64,000 nt of DNA from Aotearoamyces nothofagi (Eukaryota; Ascomycota; Leotiomycetes; Leotiales; Tympanidaceae). Location of the stretch: contig JADDTR010000008.1 in the NCBI GenBank assembly GCA_015345905.1, positions 744,001-808,000 of the forward strand, in the 5' to 3' direction. A program made the position numbers and the translations under genes. Position 1 is the first letter of the stretch, and each line of letters opens with the position of its first letter. This document shows, one piece after another, positions 22,741 to 35,089 of the stretch. The notes beneath the pieces are model-generated. The model searched no databases and had not been told where the DNA came from. It saw only the letters and a list, made by a program, of their open reading frames with translations.

Positions 22741-25236
22741 TCATGGGCTTCCAAAGAACACATCTTCTCCATTTTCACCAAACATCTCACCATTTTCTAC
22801 GACCGAAAATGCGTCATCAAATTTGCTATTCATAAGCAACAACCCTGGATCCTGTTCCAGTCGTGTCATAGCCAGTCCCATGGTACCGGAGTCTCCAAAC
22901 GCATCCAGAAATATATCAGTATCATTCCCGGCATCAAGCTCAGCAAGTCTACTCAAATCAAGCTCATCATCATCCTCTGGGATGTCATAGTATTTTGCCG
23001 AGGCTGATGGAGACGATGATGATGGGCAGAGCTCGGGAGGAGTATTGTATTGACTATGCTGGCTCATGCTGGAATGGCTTTTTGCAGGCGATGCTGGATG
23101 GGATGGAAGTTGATGCTCTGAAATGCTTGCAACAGAACCGCGGTGTTCTGAATCACGAGAATAACGAGAATAATGCGAATGTGTACTGAATGCTGAGGGA
23201 GAAGGTGCACTCTGGATAGCTTGTGGAGAAACACAATCGGTTTGCATTGCTGGAACCGGGGAATAAGCGTACTTTCCTGTGCCCATAATGGCCGAGCTCT
23301 GCGAGAAGTCATTGGTGTATGTGCCGAAAGGCTTGTCATCGAGGATTTCGAAATCAGCAGAAGGGCTTTGACCGTAGGAGCTCTCGGAATATTCGGAGGC
23401 TGATGATGCTTGGGACATAGCCTTATTCTTATTCCGGGTACGGGAGGCTTTGTCTAGTCGGTCTTCTGCATCAGGCCGATTCTTGCGAGGCCTACCGCGT
23501 TTTACAACCTTCTTAACAACACCCTCAAAAGCACCAATGCACATTCCTCGCTGCCTATGCCTAGTAAGAGCATCGTGGCGAGCGAAGCTGTTGCCACAAA
23601 GACAAGGATATGGCTTGACACCACTGTGGATCTTTGCGTGTCTTTTGAGATCATGTTGTCGGACAAAACATTTCTGGCAATGTGGACATTGATATTGTCG
23701 GTCTCCCAAATGTGTTTGAACGTGGGATTTGATGTTTTCCTTTCGACCAAAGCGCTTCTTGCACTCAGGGTACAGACAAAGCCATTTTTGATCCACAGGA
23801 TCGGGTCCCTCGATATAGCAGGCAATGTCGTCAATGGTAATACCTGTATCGGTTATGGCTTCTTCCAAGTTGATGCTATCTACAGAGGCAGATCGGTGCA
23901 TTGACGATGATTTCATAGAAGACATTGGCTGGCTCATATCGATAGCGCTGTTGGGTGTTTGTAGGTAATATGCATTTTCAGGAGCGTCTAGAGATGGCTG
24001 ATTGCCAAATGGATCTCTGTAAGGAGATCGCTTGGAAGTTTCCGGTGATGAATGTTGCGATACATGAGGGGATATGTTTGAATTGGTGGGAGAGTACTGA
24101 GATAATTCATATCCATCTTCGCTTTTCATGAAATCTAGGTTGATATTTGACATGTTCATGAAGTTAGATCCTTGCATACGGGTAGATTCCAATGTGTTTG
24201 ATGACGGCATACGAGCAGACGCAAAAGTGCTCGACGATGGAATAGGCGCAGTGCTTGGAGGAGAAGGCGGTTTATTAAACTCAGCGTGATCCCGCATTTC
24301 TTCAAAGACACTTCTCGTCCGTTGATGGCTTCTGCTTCGAGTTGGCTTGATGGTTGCTTCCATAGAAGTATCGTAGGAATCAAGAAACCTCTGTGGAATT
24401 GTGTCTGTCTTCTGAGCACGGTTGTAGGGTGTTTGTGCTGGTGTTGGGGGGAAGTAATCTATGGCAATGTTAGAATATTATAATATATATAACTAGACAG
24501 AGTTCAACTTACTTGATCCGTACTGATTTGTAGGTGTAATTGGCCTTGAAGCTGACTGATCAACAGCCATAACTTCAAACCTTTGAACTCTATCGGCTAT
24601 ACCACCGCTTATTCTACGGGACGAGGACGGTCTGGTTGTGGGCCTCACAGTTGCACCCCAGTCTTGTTGTCCAGATGCATCCTCGAATCCCATAGGAAAG
24701 TCCATGTATTCGGAAGGGGAAAACACAAGAGAGCCATTGTCACTAAATTGGTTGCTACCAGAGCAATTATTCGAGTTGGCTCTGATTATCTTGTTGATTT
24801 GGTCGGAGTATTGTGAGTACGGCGACGGAGGCTCCGGCGAAGCACCGTACGTGTTCATACAACCGTTATCAAAATCTTGTCTTTGAGGGGTGACGAGTGG
24901 CGATATAAGGTAGTTCTCATCGTTCGTCAAGTTGAGATAGGGAGTTTGCTGCTGTTGGCCCGGGCGTGCCAGTCTCTGCTGCTGCGCTTCTCGCAATATA
25001 TGCTGATGTGTGTTTGGTAATCCATTGTTAGTATTGATACTTACTCTGTTAAAGTCCTGCGATGATGATTGTCGTTGTGCTCCTTGGTCTAGACTTATGC
25101 CTCGTCGATGTGAGGCATTTCTCTGGAGCGTTGGCAGGTTAAGGACCTTCGGGGTGTCGTATGCCGTGGGTGTCGATTGTTGTCGTCGGTGTTGTCGTTG
25201 GCGTTGTTGAAGGTTTGTTGGATTATTGGACAGCAT
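22741..25236 (-). CDS. Swi5/Ace2-like C2H2 zinc finger transcription factor
   Basis: This two-exon gene has exons at 25236-24513 and 24458-22741. The 54-nt intron has a GTAAGT donor and CTAAC branch site. The product is 813 aa. The N-terminal half is low-complexity, rich in Q, S and N. Three zinc fingers lie near residues 469-490, 499-519 and 527-548. The third has the unusual short CxC form (PCLCGNSFARHDALTRH), followed by RQRGMC and then a KRGRPRK basic patch. That third-finger form plus the GRPRK tail is diagnostic of yeast Swi5 and Ace2. These factors drive late-mitotic and early-G1 genes such as those for cell separation and are controlled by nuclear entry through CDK phosphorylation. 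Many S/T-P sites near the fingers would fit that. In moulds, homologues affect growth and conidiation. The gene diverges from the CBS-PB1 gene across 680 bp. Confidence 0.9.
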
Positions 25237-25915
25237 TTGTAATGCAAGTGGAGTTCGGAATTGGTGTCGTTGAAAGTATAGCAGTTAAGCTAACCTGTAG
25301 GTTCCGAGACTGTAACTACTTATTAGACAGTGGACTTTTTGATATATCTTGCTGAGTTATTACCTCACGCAGTGCAAGCCGTTAGGCCGGGCAAGTAGAT
25401 ATTAAAGTCTCCTCAGTAGTTGGTTTTGACTCTGTGTGTGAGCCCTTGATATGTGGTACAGGCCGTTGAGGCCTATAGAATGAGACAAGTCGCTCTGTTA
25501 AAAGTCGACTTTCCTCACTGATAGAGTCGGGGTACGACTGGTGAGAGAGGTTGAGTTCTTTTCTATTTTGGTATGTATATTGAGAGGTTTTTGATGTGGA
25601 TGTTCTTGAAGTGTGGAAATCCGGATCTGAAGATCTGGTATGACGCCTCTTGCTTGATAGCGTTGTGGTAAACATAAGTCCGTTGCCTAGCAACTAGAAA
25701 CACGTGAAATTCGTTCGAGTCGCGTTAGATCTCATTTCAGTAATATTTGTCCAAGCGTCGCTAAAATCGCTTGTCCGTCAACCCGGGGTCATCCTCAGGC
25801 TAAACACACCGTAACTCTCACGATCTTCTTCACCTATCATTGGCACTTCGACTCGTGCAGCGCTTAAGAGGCCAGCTTCACTCGACGTCTTTTGTGTTTT
25901 TGTTGCGAATTAAAT
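25237..25915. promoter_or_regulatory. Shared divergent promoter region of the Swi5-like and CBS-PB1 genes
   Basis: This 679-bp interval separates the starts of two divergent genes. A 103-codon minus-strand frame (25693-25382) lies upstream of the Swi5-like start. It has no family resemblance and may be part of a long 5' leader. No specific factor site can be claimed. Confidence 0.5.
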
Positions 25916-28069
25916 ATGTCTTCAACAGGGCCTCCCATGAGAGGAACGCCCACTCGTGGCCAGGGCCGCGGCACTGTTCCGGCTTTCACGAACAGTCCAG
26001 CATCGTCTCATATCCCTCGTCCAACTCCAGAATCGCACACAGCTCCTCCAACACCGCATAGTGATGTTGGAGGATCCCTGATGAGTGCCAGCAGACAGAA
26101 GCAGTCAAAAAGAGATGAGGTATGCCAAGTTAGACCCTTATTAGTGTCCTGTTGCTAGGTAATTGTTTCCTACTTACCCATTGCTAACTGTCGTTATAGG
26201 CCATCCGCCGGAAGATTGAGACGGATCTCAGCAAAAAGAAGCACACAACTAACCGGGCAAGGCAGACCCGAAAAGCACCTCCAGGAACAGTCATGGCACT
26301 TCGACCTAGTCAAGCACTCCAGATCAAGCCGAATACCATAGTTGCTGAGGCAGCCCAACTGATGGCAGCCAAGAGGGAAGATTGTGTACTCGTAACTGAT
26401 GATGATGACCGTATTGCCGGTATCTTCACTGCAAAAGATCTGGCATTTCGAGTGGTGGGTGCAGGAATCAAGGCTAGCAGTATCACAATTGCAGATATTA
26501 TGACAAAGAACCCTCTCTGTGCACGCACAGATACGAGTGCTACCGATGCTTTGGATCTTATGGTCCGAAAGGGATTCCGCCATTTGCCTGTCATGGACGA
26601 GAACCAGGACATCTCCGGTATCTTGGACATTACAAAGTGCTTCTACGATGCCATGGAGAAGCTTGAGCGTGCATATAGCTCATCAAGAAAGCTCTACGAT
26701 GCGTTAGAAGGCGTACAGTCCGAACTGGGCTCCAGTCAACCCCAACAAATTATACAGTATGTGGAAGCATTGCGATCGAAGATGTCGGGGCCAACCCTCG
26801 AATCTGTCCTAGATGGTCGACCTCCAACTACCGTCTCTGTGCGAACTTCAGTTAAGGATGCTGCAGCATTGATGAAGGAAAACCATACCACCGCCGTCCT
26901 CGTCCAAGACCAAGGTTCAATCACTGGCATATTTACAAGCAAGGATGTTGTCCTTCGAGTCATCGCTCCAGGATTGGATCCGTCCAACTGCAGTGTCGTC
27001 CGTGTCATGACTCCCCACCCCGATTTTGCCCCTATGGATATGAGCATCCAAGCGGCACTGAGAAAGATGCATGGTATGTCTATAAATAATCTCATACGGG
27101 TTTGACTAATAAAATTTAGATGGGCATTACCTGAATCTACCTGTTATGAACGATGCTGGTGAAATTGTTGGTATGGTCGATGTATTGAAGTTGACATATG
27201 CAACTTTGGAACAAATCAATTCCATGTCAACTGGAGACAGCGAAGGGCCCGCCTGGAACAAATTTTGGCTGTCGTTGGATAATGACACCGAGTCCGTAAT
27301 GTCTGGAGAAGGCAGTCACCATCACACTACAGGAAGATCATTAATTTCGCCAGATCTTTCTAGGCATGAGCATATTGTTGATTCAAGTGTTGCCCCTGGA
27401 GATTCGGCCTCTCACACAGGTGCTGACTCACCTCCGCATTCTGTAGCGGCGCATGCCGAGGCAGCTGTGGAAGATGTGCCGTTTCCTTTCAAATTCAAAG
27501 CTCCAAGTGGCCGTGTGCACCGCCTCCAAGTTGTTGCTGCCCATGGCATGTCAGAACTGGTTACAGCGGTCAATGCAAAGCTTGGTACAGAGGTTGAAGC
27601 AGTCGGTGGAGAAGCAAGTTTCGAGGATGGAAAGCTTGGGAAATCCGGATATGCACTAAGTTATCTAGACGATGAAGGAGATACCGTCTCTATCACAACT
27701 GACCAGGACCTTCTCGATGCTATCTTACTTGCCCGTCAAGGCCGTCGAGATAAGGTCGATATGTTTGTCCACAATCCAGAGAAGCCGCCCATTAGCGCGA
27801 TATCGGACCCACACTCACAACCCGCAATGGCGCCACTGCCGACACCACCAGCATCTACCTTGCGTGAAAGGAAAAGACATGTAGTGGAGAGCGATGAAGA
27901 AAGCGATGAAGAACAGCCAACCAAGCCTAGGCGCAAGGCTGCTGTACTAGCGCCGCAAGAGCAGGTTATTACTGGGGTCCCAAACGAGTTACTGTTGCCA
28001 GGAGCAATTGGCGTCCTCGCTGTCGTCATTGTAGGAGTCTTTGCTCTCACACGTATAAACAGTCGATAA
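25916..28069 (+). CDS. CBS- and PB1-domain membrane protein (Mug70-like)
   Basis: The three exons are 25916-26119, 26200-27073 and 27120-28069. The introns are 80 and 46 nt and the product is 675 aa. A Pro/Thr-rich N-terminus is followed by a basic KKKHTTNRARQTRKAP segment. Four CBS motifs are arranged as two Bateman pairs. They are visible as VAEAAQLMAAKREDCVLV, GFRHLPVMDE, DAAALMKENHTTAVLVQ and the last one spanning the second intron (HYLNLPVMND). A PB1 domain follows (FKFKAPSGRVHRLQVVAAHG, YLDDEGDTVSITTDQDL), and a single membrane helix ends the protein (GAIGVLAVVIVGVFAL). This order matches the fungal CBS-PB1 proteins, including fission yeast Mug70. CBS pairs bind adenosyl nucleotides and PB1 binds partner proteins. 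The C-terminal helix suggests tail anchoring with the domains in the cytosol. The exact role is unknown. Confidence 0.9.
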
Positions 28070-28402
28070 GTGCATGTACAGCAGAGGTGGCGAACGGGTT
28101 AAATATTGGCTTTCGATTCGTTATCCGTTATAATACCCCTATGCCATACGTAGGTCGTATTATGGATGCATAATACCCTAGATAACTTCAATTATGATAC
28201 TATTTGTAATTTTTATCCTACATTACCTGAAAACTCAACACCTAGAAATTGTGTCTCGTGTTTTCGTATGTCTCATGTGAGTCATGCCTAATAGAAACCG
28301 AGCTACCTCAGATTCGCACTAGCGCTGGCGCGGAATTCTAGATATCGAAATCTCATAAAAGTCACGCTTCGCGCCGACGATGAGACGAACAACAACACAT
28401 CA

Positions 28403-29571
28403 ATGATGATATTACGGAATGTAGCAGTACGGCAAGGTAAACTCCTACTCCTTTCTTCTTCCGATACAACCAGACTAATTGACTTATTACAGGCCTAAAG
28501 GCTCTTGCTGTACCTATAGGGAGAGCATGTTATCGTTCCGTGGCCGCGGAGATCGCACGCATCGAATCTTCAATTAAGGCACACATGAAAGAAACCAGCA
28601 TCATTGAAGCAAATATAAATCGATTGGTCCAAGAGCGGCGAGCTCCTGTCCCCCCCCTAGGTTCCCTTGGCGACTCCGTTGCCCGAAACTTTCGAGCTTT
28701 CAAGAACACTCAAAAACGCACAGGATCTCTCGGATCCATTATCGAACCGTTTTTTGAGCCTCACAAGCTTGTTACACAACCCCATTCACCCAAAGACGTA
28801 ACTCTCGAGCTATTGATGGCCTCGCAAGCGCACATGGGCCATTCTACAAGTTTATGGAATCCTGCAAATCAGAGATATATTTATGGTATTAGACAGGATA
28901 TTCACATCATTTCGTTGGAAGCTACGGCAGCGCATCTACGCCGTGCTGCAAAAGTTGTTGAAGGTGTCGCATACCATGGTGGTCTTATTCTTTTTGTTGG
29001 AACTCGACCAGGTCAAGATCGCGCTGTTGTGAAAGCTGCTGAGATGGCAAAGGGATGCCACTTGTTCCAGCGATGGATTCCAGGGTCAATCACGAATGGC
29101 GATCAGATCCTTGCCGGCTGTAAAACCCGTGCCGTGGATGAGAATGACAAGGAGATTGAGAGTGATCTGGTCGAGAAGAAACTTGCTGATTTCAGGTCGC
29201 TCAAGCCGGATCTTGTAGTGTGCTTGAATCCTCTGGAAAATTACATCTGTTTGCACGAATGTGGGCTGCACAATATCCCGACAATCGGTATCATAGACAC
29301 AGACGCAGACCCAACGTGGGTCACTTATCCAATTCCTGCTAACGATGACAGGTAAGTCTACCCCTCATGTTATTCAGAATCAAGCTAATTGATGAATAGT
29401 TTACGATGCATCCAACTTATAGCCGGCGTGCTAGGGAGAGCCGGGGAGTCGGGACAAAAGAAGAGGATCGAAGCTGCAAAGACAGGCAAAGTTACATGGA
29501 ATACACCACCGGAGCTTCGAGAGTGGATGGCGGAAGACGCAAGCTCTAGTCAGGCGGGTTCGACAAAATGA
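28403..29571 (+). CDS. Mitochondrial small-subunit ribosomal protein uS2m (MRP4-like)
   Basis: The three exons are 28403-28436, 28493-29351 and 29400-29571, and the product is 354 aa. The tiny first exon encodes MMILRNVAVRQ. With the start of exon 2 it makes a basic, acid-free presequence (QGLKALAVPIGRACYRSVAA) of mitochondrial type. This supports the start chosen. The core is ribosomal protein S2: LLMASQAHMGHSTSLWNPAN, RYIYGIRQDIHIISL, GGLILFVGTRPGQD, then PDLVVCLNPLENY, NIPTIGIIDTDADPTWVTYP and IPANDDSLRCIQLIAGVLG, the last spanning the second intron. It acts in the mitoribosome small subunit in the matrix. Confidence 0.95.
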
Positions 29572-32329
29572 CCGTCATGAGGGGCTTAGACTGACCGTTA
29601 TTACGGAGGCTCTCTATCTGGAACATATAAGGCGCTTTGTAACGAGTATACATGTACAATAATGCATAGCATGGCCTGGCGTATAGATTCTTCCATCATC
29701 GATAATACCACTTTTTTTGCCGTTAATCACAAAGTAAATTGCGTCAGCAAATTGATGACTTGGGTGAGTGTGATATCATGCACCTAGACATCACCTCATC
29801 CCGGAGGTCTGCGATCTGAAGTCTCTTATTTTCTTCAGACCAAGCCTGATGCGTCTTTCCACGCAATCAAATTCAATATGATGGATGCTCTATGACACGC
29901 TATCGTGGCGATGAATGCGAGAAATTATTATGACTCGGCTCTATCAGAAACAACGTTTTTTATCTCGGTTTTTGGATAATACCTATCCTTCGAGCTAACG
30001 ATTAGGTGTACCGCTAGATAACTGAAATGGCTCTTCTGGATCTAGGTTCCGTCTTAGAATGTGATGGTTGTTCAGTTTCTAATGCTAAGCCGGAAATAGA
30101 AATACGCGAAGTCCTCGTGTACGATCGGGATCTCGGGATGAAGGCGGGAAAACGTCGGCACGTTTTCTAGCAAACATCTCTGCGCAATGGCTTAGATTTC
30201 CTGTATAATCTTTTGGGTGCTATGTATTTTACTGACTGAAATTATCATCAGAATGAGCAATGGAGGACTTTTAGGTGGCCCTAGCTACTCTAAAGCCCAA
30301 GTAAACGGCCGATGGGCTGTGGACGTCCTAGGAATTCAAAGTCCTTTGGTATTTTCAGGCTCATTTTTATACACCTCGAAAGTAATTATCGAATTGAGGC
30401 TTGCTTTTGAATGTCCTTTTAGACAAGATGTCTGGTCGGAAAAACATATCTGGTGGCTGACCACGACCGTCTCGCTGAGTATAAGGGAACTTTCACCTAC
30501 TCACCCCGCTGCTGATGGATGATATATCGGGGCTGTATGCCGCCTATGAAAGACTACAGGATATGTACTCCCTTTATATGGGTGGGCCTCCAAATTAGAC
30601 ATATTATACTAGAAGTAATAGGTTAAAGAAATGGGTGGATCGGGCTCGTCATTGACTGTAGGTTCTGTACCGAACCTCACTGTTACATTAATATTGCCAT
30701 TTATAGAGTTCAGGAGCCTTTATTTCAAGGCTCAGCACTGACAGCATTGCCTACTTTACAGTTCTACAATTGGCTCGTTGTAGCCTTGAATGATCCAAGG
30801 CTAAAGAAGACCCTCTTGTTCAACCACTTACTTTTATTAAAAGCAAGAATGAGATCCTAAATGGATGAAAGAAAGTATCTATACGCTATGAATCGGCATT
30901 TATCTTTCAGCATGCTGCATGCATAGAACAAAACTCTATTGTCCATGATGGTGCTGTAGTATTCCCTGTAGAAAATATCCCGTGATTCGCAAATTCGCCA
31001 TCATTCAACATATCGGCAATTTCTAAATACGTGAAGATCTATCATACATCTTAAATTTTCATCTCATTTCCGAAGAGTATACCTTGCAGCAGATCAATAG
31101 AGCCGTCAGTGCAGAGTGCATTGCAGATCGTCTTTTAGTGGTGGTAGATCGATCGGTATAGGAGCAAGCGGCCTACAGAAGGCGTATACAAGGAATTCTA
31201 GAACTTTAGGTTCGCCGAAGAAGAGAATCTAACTCCCAGTTGGATATACACACAAAGTGGATGCTTGCCTACTTGCCACGTACTCGATTATAGAAATTGC
31301 TATTATTTTATCATGAGAGGGTGCGGAGGGTCTTGCGTAGACAGCTGATAGTCCCATAATAATCTTCATTGTAACCAGAATTGGGGCTTCTATAGTTCTA
31401 GAGTGCCTCCACGTGCGTTACTAGCTTGTTGGTTTTATTCAGCATTGCTTATCCCCTTGTCTGTTTAGGGCCCTCTTGTCTCTTGTAGGGTATGAATACC
31501 TTAGACTTGGTTTCTCAGCATTTCCAGATTGTGCCTTTCTTGACCGAAATTGAGCATGCAGTTCCACACATGTGGAGTGCATCATGCAGGTACGAGCGCA
31601 CGATGCAGGTGCCATATGTGCAGCATCAGGGCCGAGGTGAACACTGAATGGCTTTGGAGCTCCCGGCGAGCTGGCTTTCCGCCGTGGATTCCAATGGCAG
31701 TAGTAGAACCACGTGCTTGAAATGAACCGTATTTGCTGCTAACCGTGCCGTGCCCGTTGAGACACGCAACGAGGTCCACTGCACGGATCAGTATCTGGCT
31801 TTCTAATCTTAAATTCGTGGAGGGGAAGGAAATTTTATATTTCAAGCCGGCCTTGAGAGCAGGGAAGTTGGAATACACGGGCTCGCATGCGCGGTTGTTA
31901 GTGGTGCATTCCAGAGCGGCAGCGCGGCCTGTGCTAACCTAGTACTGGCGCTCTGCCCCATACTTAACCGATTCTCTTTAACGCTCGCGCTTACTGTAGC
32001 ACTTCGATATAACAATGCGCATAAACCCACTGTTTTCCAATGTCGCGATAGTATTTTCCATACACTTCTCATCTTTCGAGTCCGTGCTGTAGCCAAGCAT
32101 CTATCCTTGATGTTGCTCCCTGCTATGCATGCTCTACATGGATCTTGTGATTGGCCCCCAGACCTCATGGCATGGGCTCCTGGACAGTCGCCCACAATGA
32201 CGGGATAGGTATATAAATATTTCCTATCGTCCGTTATAATCTGGAGGTGTCGTATTTCTTATTCATAGATACTCTCGTTGATTGTCCTGATATCAACATC
32301 TACACTCGTTGCTTGTGTTTCTTCTTGCC
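29572..32329. other. Gene-empty intergenic stretch
   Basis: About 2.76 kb has no supported gene. It is moderately AT-rich, with small unrelated frames on both strands. An imperfect short hairpin (GAGCCTT...AAGGCTC) lies near 30710. It may hold decayed repeat DNA, but I cannot name a family. The right end is the promoter of the phosphatase gene. Confidence 0.5.
32210..32219 (+). promoter_or_regulatory. TATA-box-like element TATATAAATA
   Basis: A good TATA-type match lies about 110 bp upstream of the start codon of the secreted phosphatase. The spacing is reasonable for a fungal core promoter with a short 5' leader. This is an inference from sequence only. Confidence 0.4.
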
Positions 32330-34408
32330 ATGTTTAAGGCCTCTCTTGCTGCAGCTGTGTCGCTGCTCGCTATTTCTCCTGTCGCTGCATCATACATCAG
32401 CTACACAACTGTTACAGGATACTTTTTACAAGACGATGCCTCTACTGTTGCCAGTAGCTTTGTCTACGTACGCATTTTTATCACCATCCCAGCCAGACCT
32501 CATGTCCACGCAATTAACTTCTATAGTATGACTCCAACTTTGGCTTGAAGAACCAGACGTACGATACGGATGCCGCCTTCGACCCCAACGGCACAAAGAC
32601 ACAGTGGCAACGATTCGAAAATAAAGTCGCTGTCCTTAATTCTGCTGCCGATAACAATACCCAATACAAGGTTCTCTACCTTGGACGCCACGGTGAAGGC
32701 TATCACAATGTTGCCCAGACTTACTACGGAACTCCAGCTTGGAATGTAAGATTCTTTATCTACGATATGTGATAGATGAAGCTTATAATTAACATTACTA
32801 GTGCTACTGGGGAGAACTAGACGGTAATGGCACCATTGTCTGGGCCGACGCTCAGATTACTCCTCTTGGGGCTGAACAGGCCGAGATTGCACATGACTTC
32901 TGGGTTTCCCAAATTGCCGACCAGAAGCAGACACTTCCTACAAGCTTTTATACTAGTCCTTTGACTCGTTGTCTGTCTACTGCAAACATTACCTTTGGCG
33001 ACTTAACACCATCCACCTTCAGTCCCGAAGTCAAGGAGTTCTTCCGTGAGAATATTTCCCAACATACTTGCGATCGTCGTAGCAACAAGACCTACATTAA
33101 AACTAGTTATCCAGACTATACGATTGAGTCAGGTTTTACTGAATTTGATGAACTCTGGGAGGGTGTTGCCGCCGAGTCTAGCGGTGCCAACGACATCCGT
33201 TCAAAGAGTGTTCTAGATTCGGTTTTTTCTACTGATTCCAACACTTTCTTGAGTATTACCAGCCACTCTGGCGAGAGTGCAAGCATTTTGCGAGTTCTCG
33301 GCCACCAAGTTTTCAGTTTGGCTACTGGTGCTGTCATCCCTATCCTAGTCCAGGCCGAGGTCATTGAGGGAACTACGACGACTTCTTCTGTTGTTTCGTG
33401 GGTAACCGCTGCCACTTGCACAGTGCCACCAATCACAAGTAACTCATCAGGATGTATCTGCCCTTATACCTCTTCCACATCCGTGTCTACCAGCCCTGCA
33501 TCGGTTACACTAGCAAGCTCATCCGTTACTGCAACCACGGTAGCATCTTCCTCAACTCTTGCGGTCGGAACTTTTTCAGCTACTGCCACTCCGGTAGCAT
33601 CTTCCTCTACTTCTGCCGTTGAAGCTTCTTCCGCAACGGCTTCCGGAACTGGTACTGGCGGAGCATCTTCGACCGCATCTTCAGCTGTTTCAGTCAGCAC
33701 ATCAGAATCAGTTGCGACCGGTGCAACAGTCGTGGCTGCTTCATCTCTATCAACAAGCATTAGTTCCGTTGTGGAACTGACAACATCAATTGTCTACACC
33801 ACCGAGGTCTACACCATTACAGCATGCCCTGCTACCGTGACAAACTGCCCAGTCGGCAAGGTTGTTACTAGCACTATTGCGCTGTACACAGTAAGTTAAA
33901 CGGATTATTCTTGAATGGCTATTCTCAGCTGACTCCTCCAGACAATCTGCCCAGTTTCAGAAGCCACTGCTTCTGCCGCTGTAGCCGTCTCTTCCAGTGC
34001 CATCTCTTCCAATGTCGCCTCTTCTGGTGCCGTCTCTTCAGCTACTGAAGTATTGTCAGTCTCAGTGACTACCTTCGTATTATACACTACAACTGTCACA
34101 AAAGACACTACCTCCATTATTGCATTGTATACTGTAAGACAACCTTGCCAATTTTAACAGAGAACACTCCTAATATTTCCTAGACAACCGAATCAGTGAC
34201 ATTCACCGCTACTGTTGTAGTAAGCAGCGTGTCACCAGCCAAGTCCGAGACAAGCACTCCTTATAGCACAGGAAACAGCACTGTGCCTGCTGCAACAGCT
34301 TCTCCTACTGCATCTCAATCAGCCGTTTTCACTGCTGCTGGAGCTGTCACGGTGGGATCCGGTCTTTTGGCTATTGTTGGAAGCACTCTTGCTTTGCTAT
34401 GGCTGTAA
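32330..34408 (+). CDS. Secreted, probably GPI-anchored histidine phosphatase (phosphoglycerate mutase-like)
   Basis: The five exons are 32330-32467, 32527-32745, 32802-33890, 33942-34133 and 34184-34408. All introns are phase 0 (59, 56, 51 and 50 nt) and the product is 620 aa. It starts with a clear signal peptide (MFKASLAAAVSLLAISPVAA). The histidine phosphatase motif VLYLGRHGEGYHN puts the phospho-accepting His near residue 101. TSPLTRCLSTA follows, then the second catalytic His in ITSHSGES (about residue 274). From about residue 310 a long Ser/Thr/Val/Ala-rich, O-glycosylation-type stalk follows. The end is a hydrophobic helix (GLLAIVGSTLALLWL) with no charged tail, as in GPI signals. The enzyme probably acts at the cell surface on phosphate esters. 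Exon 4 looks like a partial copy of the end of exon 3 (see findings). Confidence 0.88.
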
Positions 34409-35089
34409 ATATAACCTATATTGTGGCATCAATTGATTTTCGGATTGGTAAAGTGATGCTTGAAGTGGCCGCTTGTAATATTTGTGGTATGCAAGATGTG
34501 CACAGAGTATATAGGAAATGAAAGCGTGTACTGTACAAAGAGAACTCGTAATTATAAGCACTGATATTTATATTTTATGAGAGGTGGGCATCTAGAGTAC
34601 TTTTAATATCAGAGCTTCCAGGCTTAGCAAAATCACATATGCTCAGCTGGCCGTAAAAAGGATATTTTGGGTGTCGTCGGCCGAGTCATGTGATCATTCC
34701 GTTCTGAGATTAGCCTATTTTCAGCCTATCTTGCAAGGAGCTCGCATTCGATGCCATGCTCACCTCTACGCCGTGAGTGCATGATTTCGACATCAGTTCC
34801 AAAACACCGTCAAACGAACATATCTCATCACACCCGTAGCACAACACCAGCTTACTCCTTTAGGAAGGTTGTTGACAGTGTCGCATCGCCGTTACGCAGC
34901 GGAAATAACCAGAGCACAAACAATTTTTAGACACGTTTCTGCCACACCTGGCTCAGGCGGCACCTGGAATATCGGCTGTGCATCCACAAGGTTACATTCT
35001 CGCCTTAGGATACATCATGTGACAATGCTAATTCAGGGGCATGTAGAAAACCCTGCTTAAAAGGAGGAAACATTGAGACTCTTATCCAA
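34409..35089. other. Intergenic, promoter of the Spt10-like gene
   Basis: I see no gene. Short frames near 34.87 kb lack family features. Confidence 0.5.

Noticed and set aside
25382-25693. 103-codon frame upstream of the Swi5-like gene
   Set aside because: It lies in the divergent promoter or leader and is polar low-complexity. It could be an upstream frame, but nothing supports translation.
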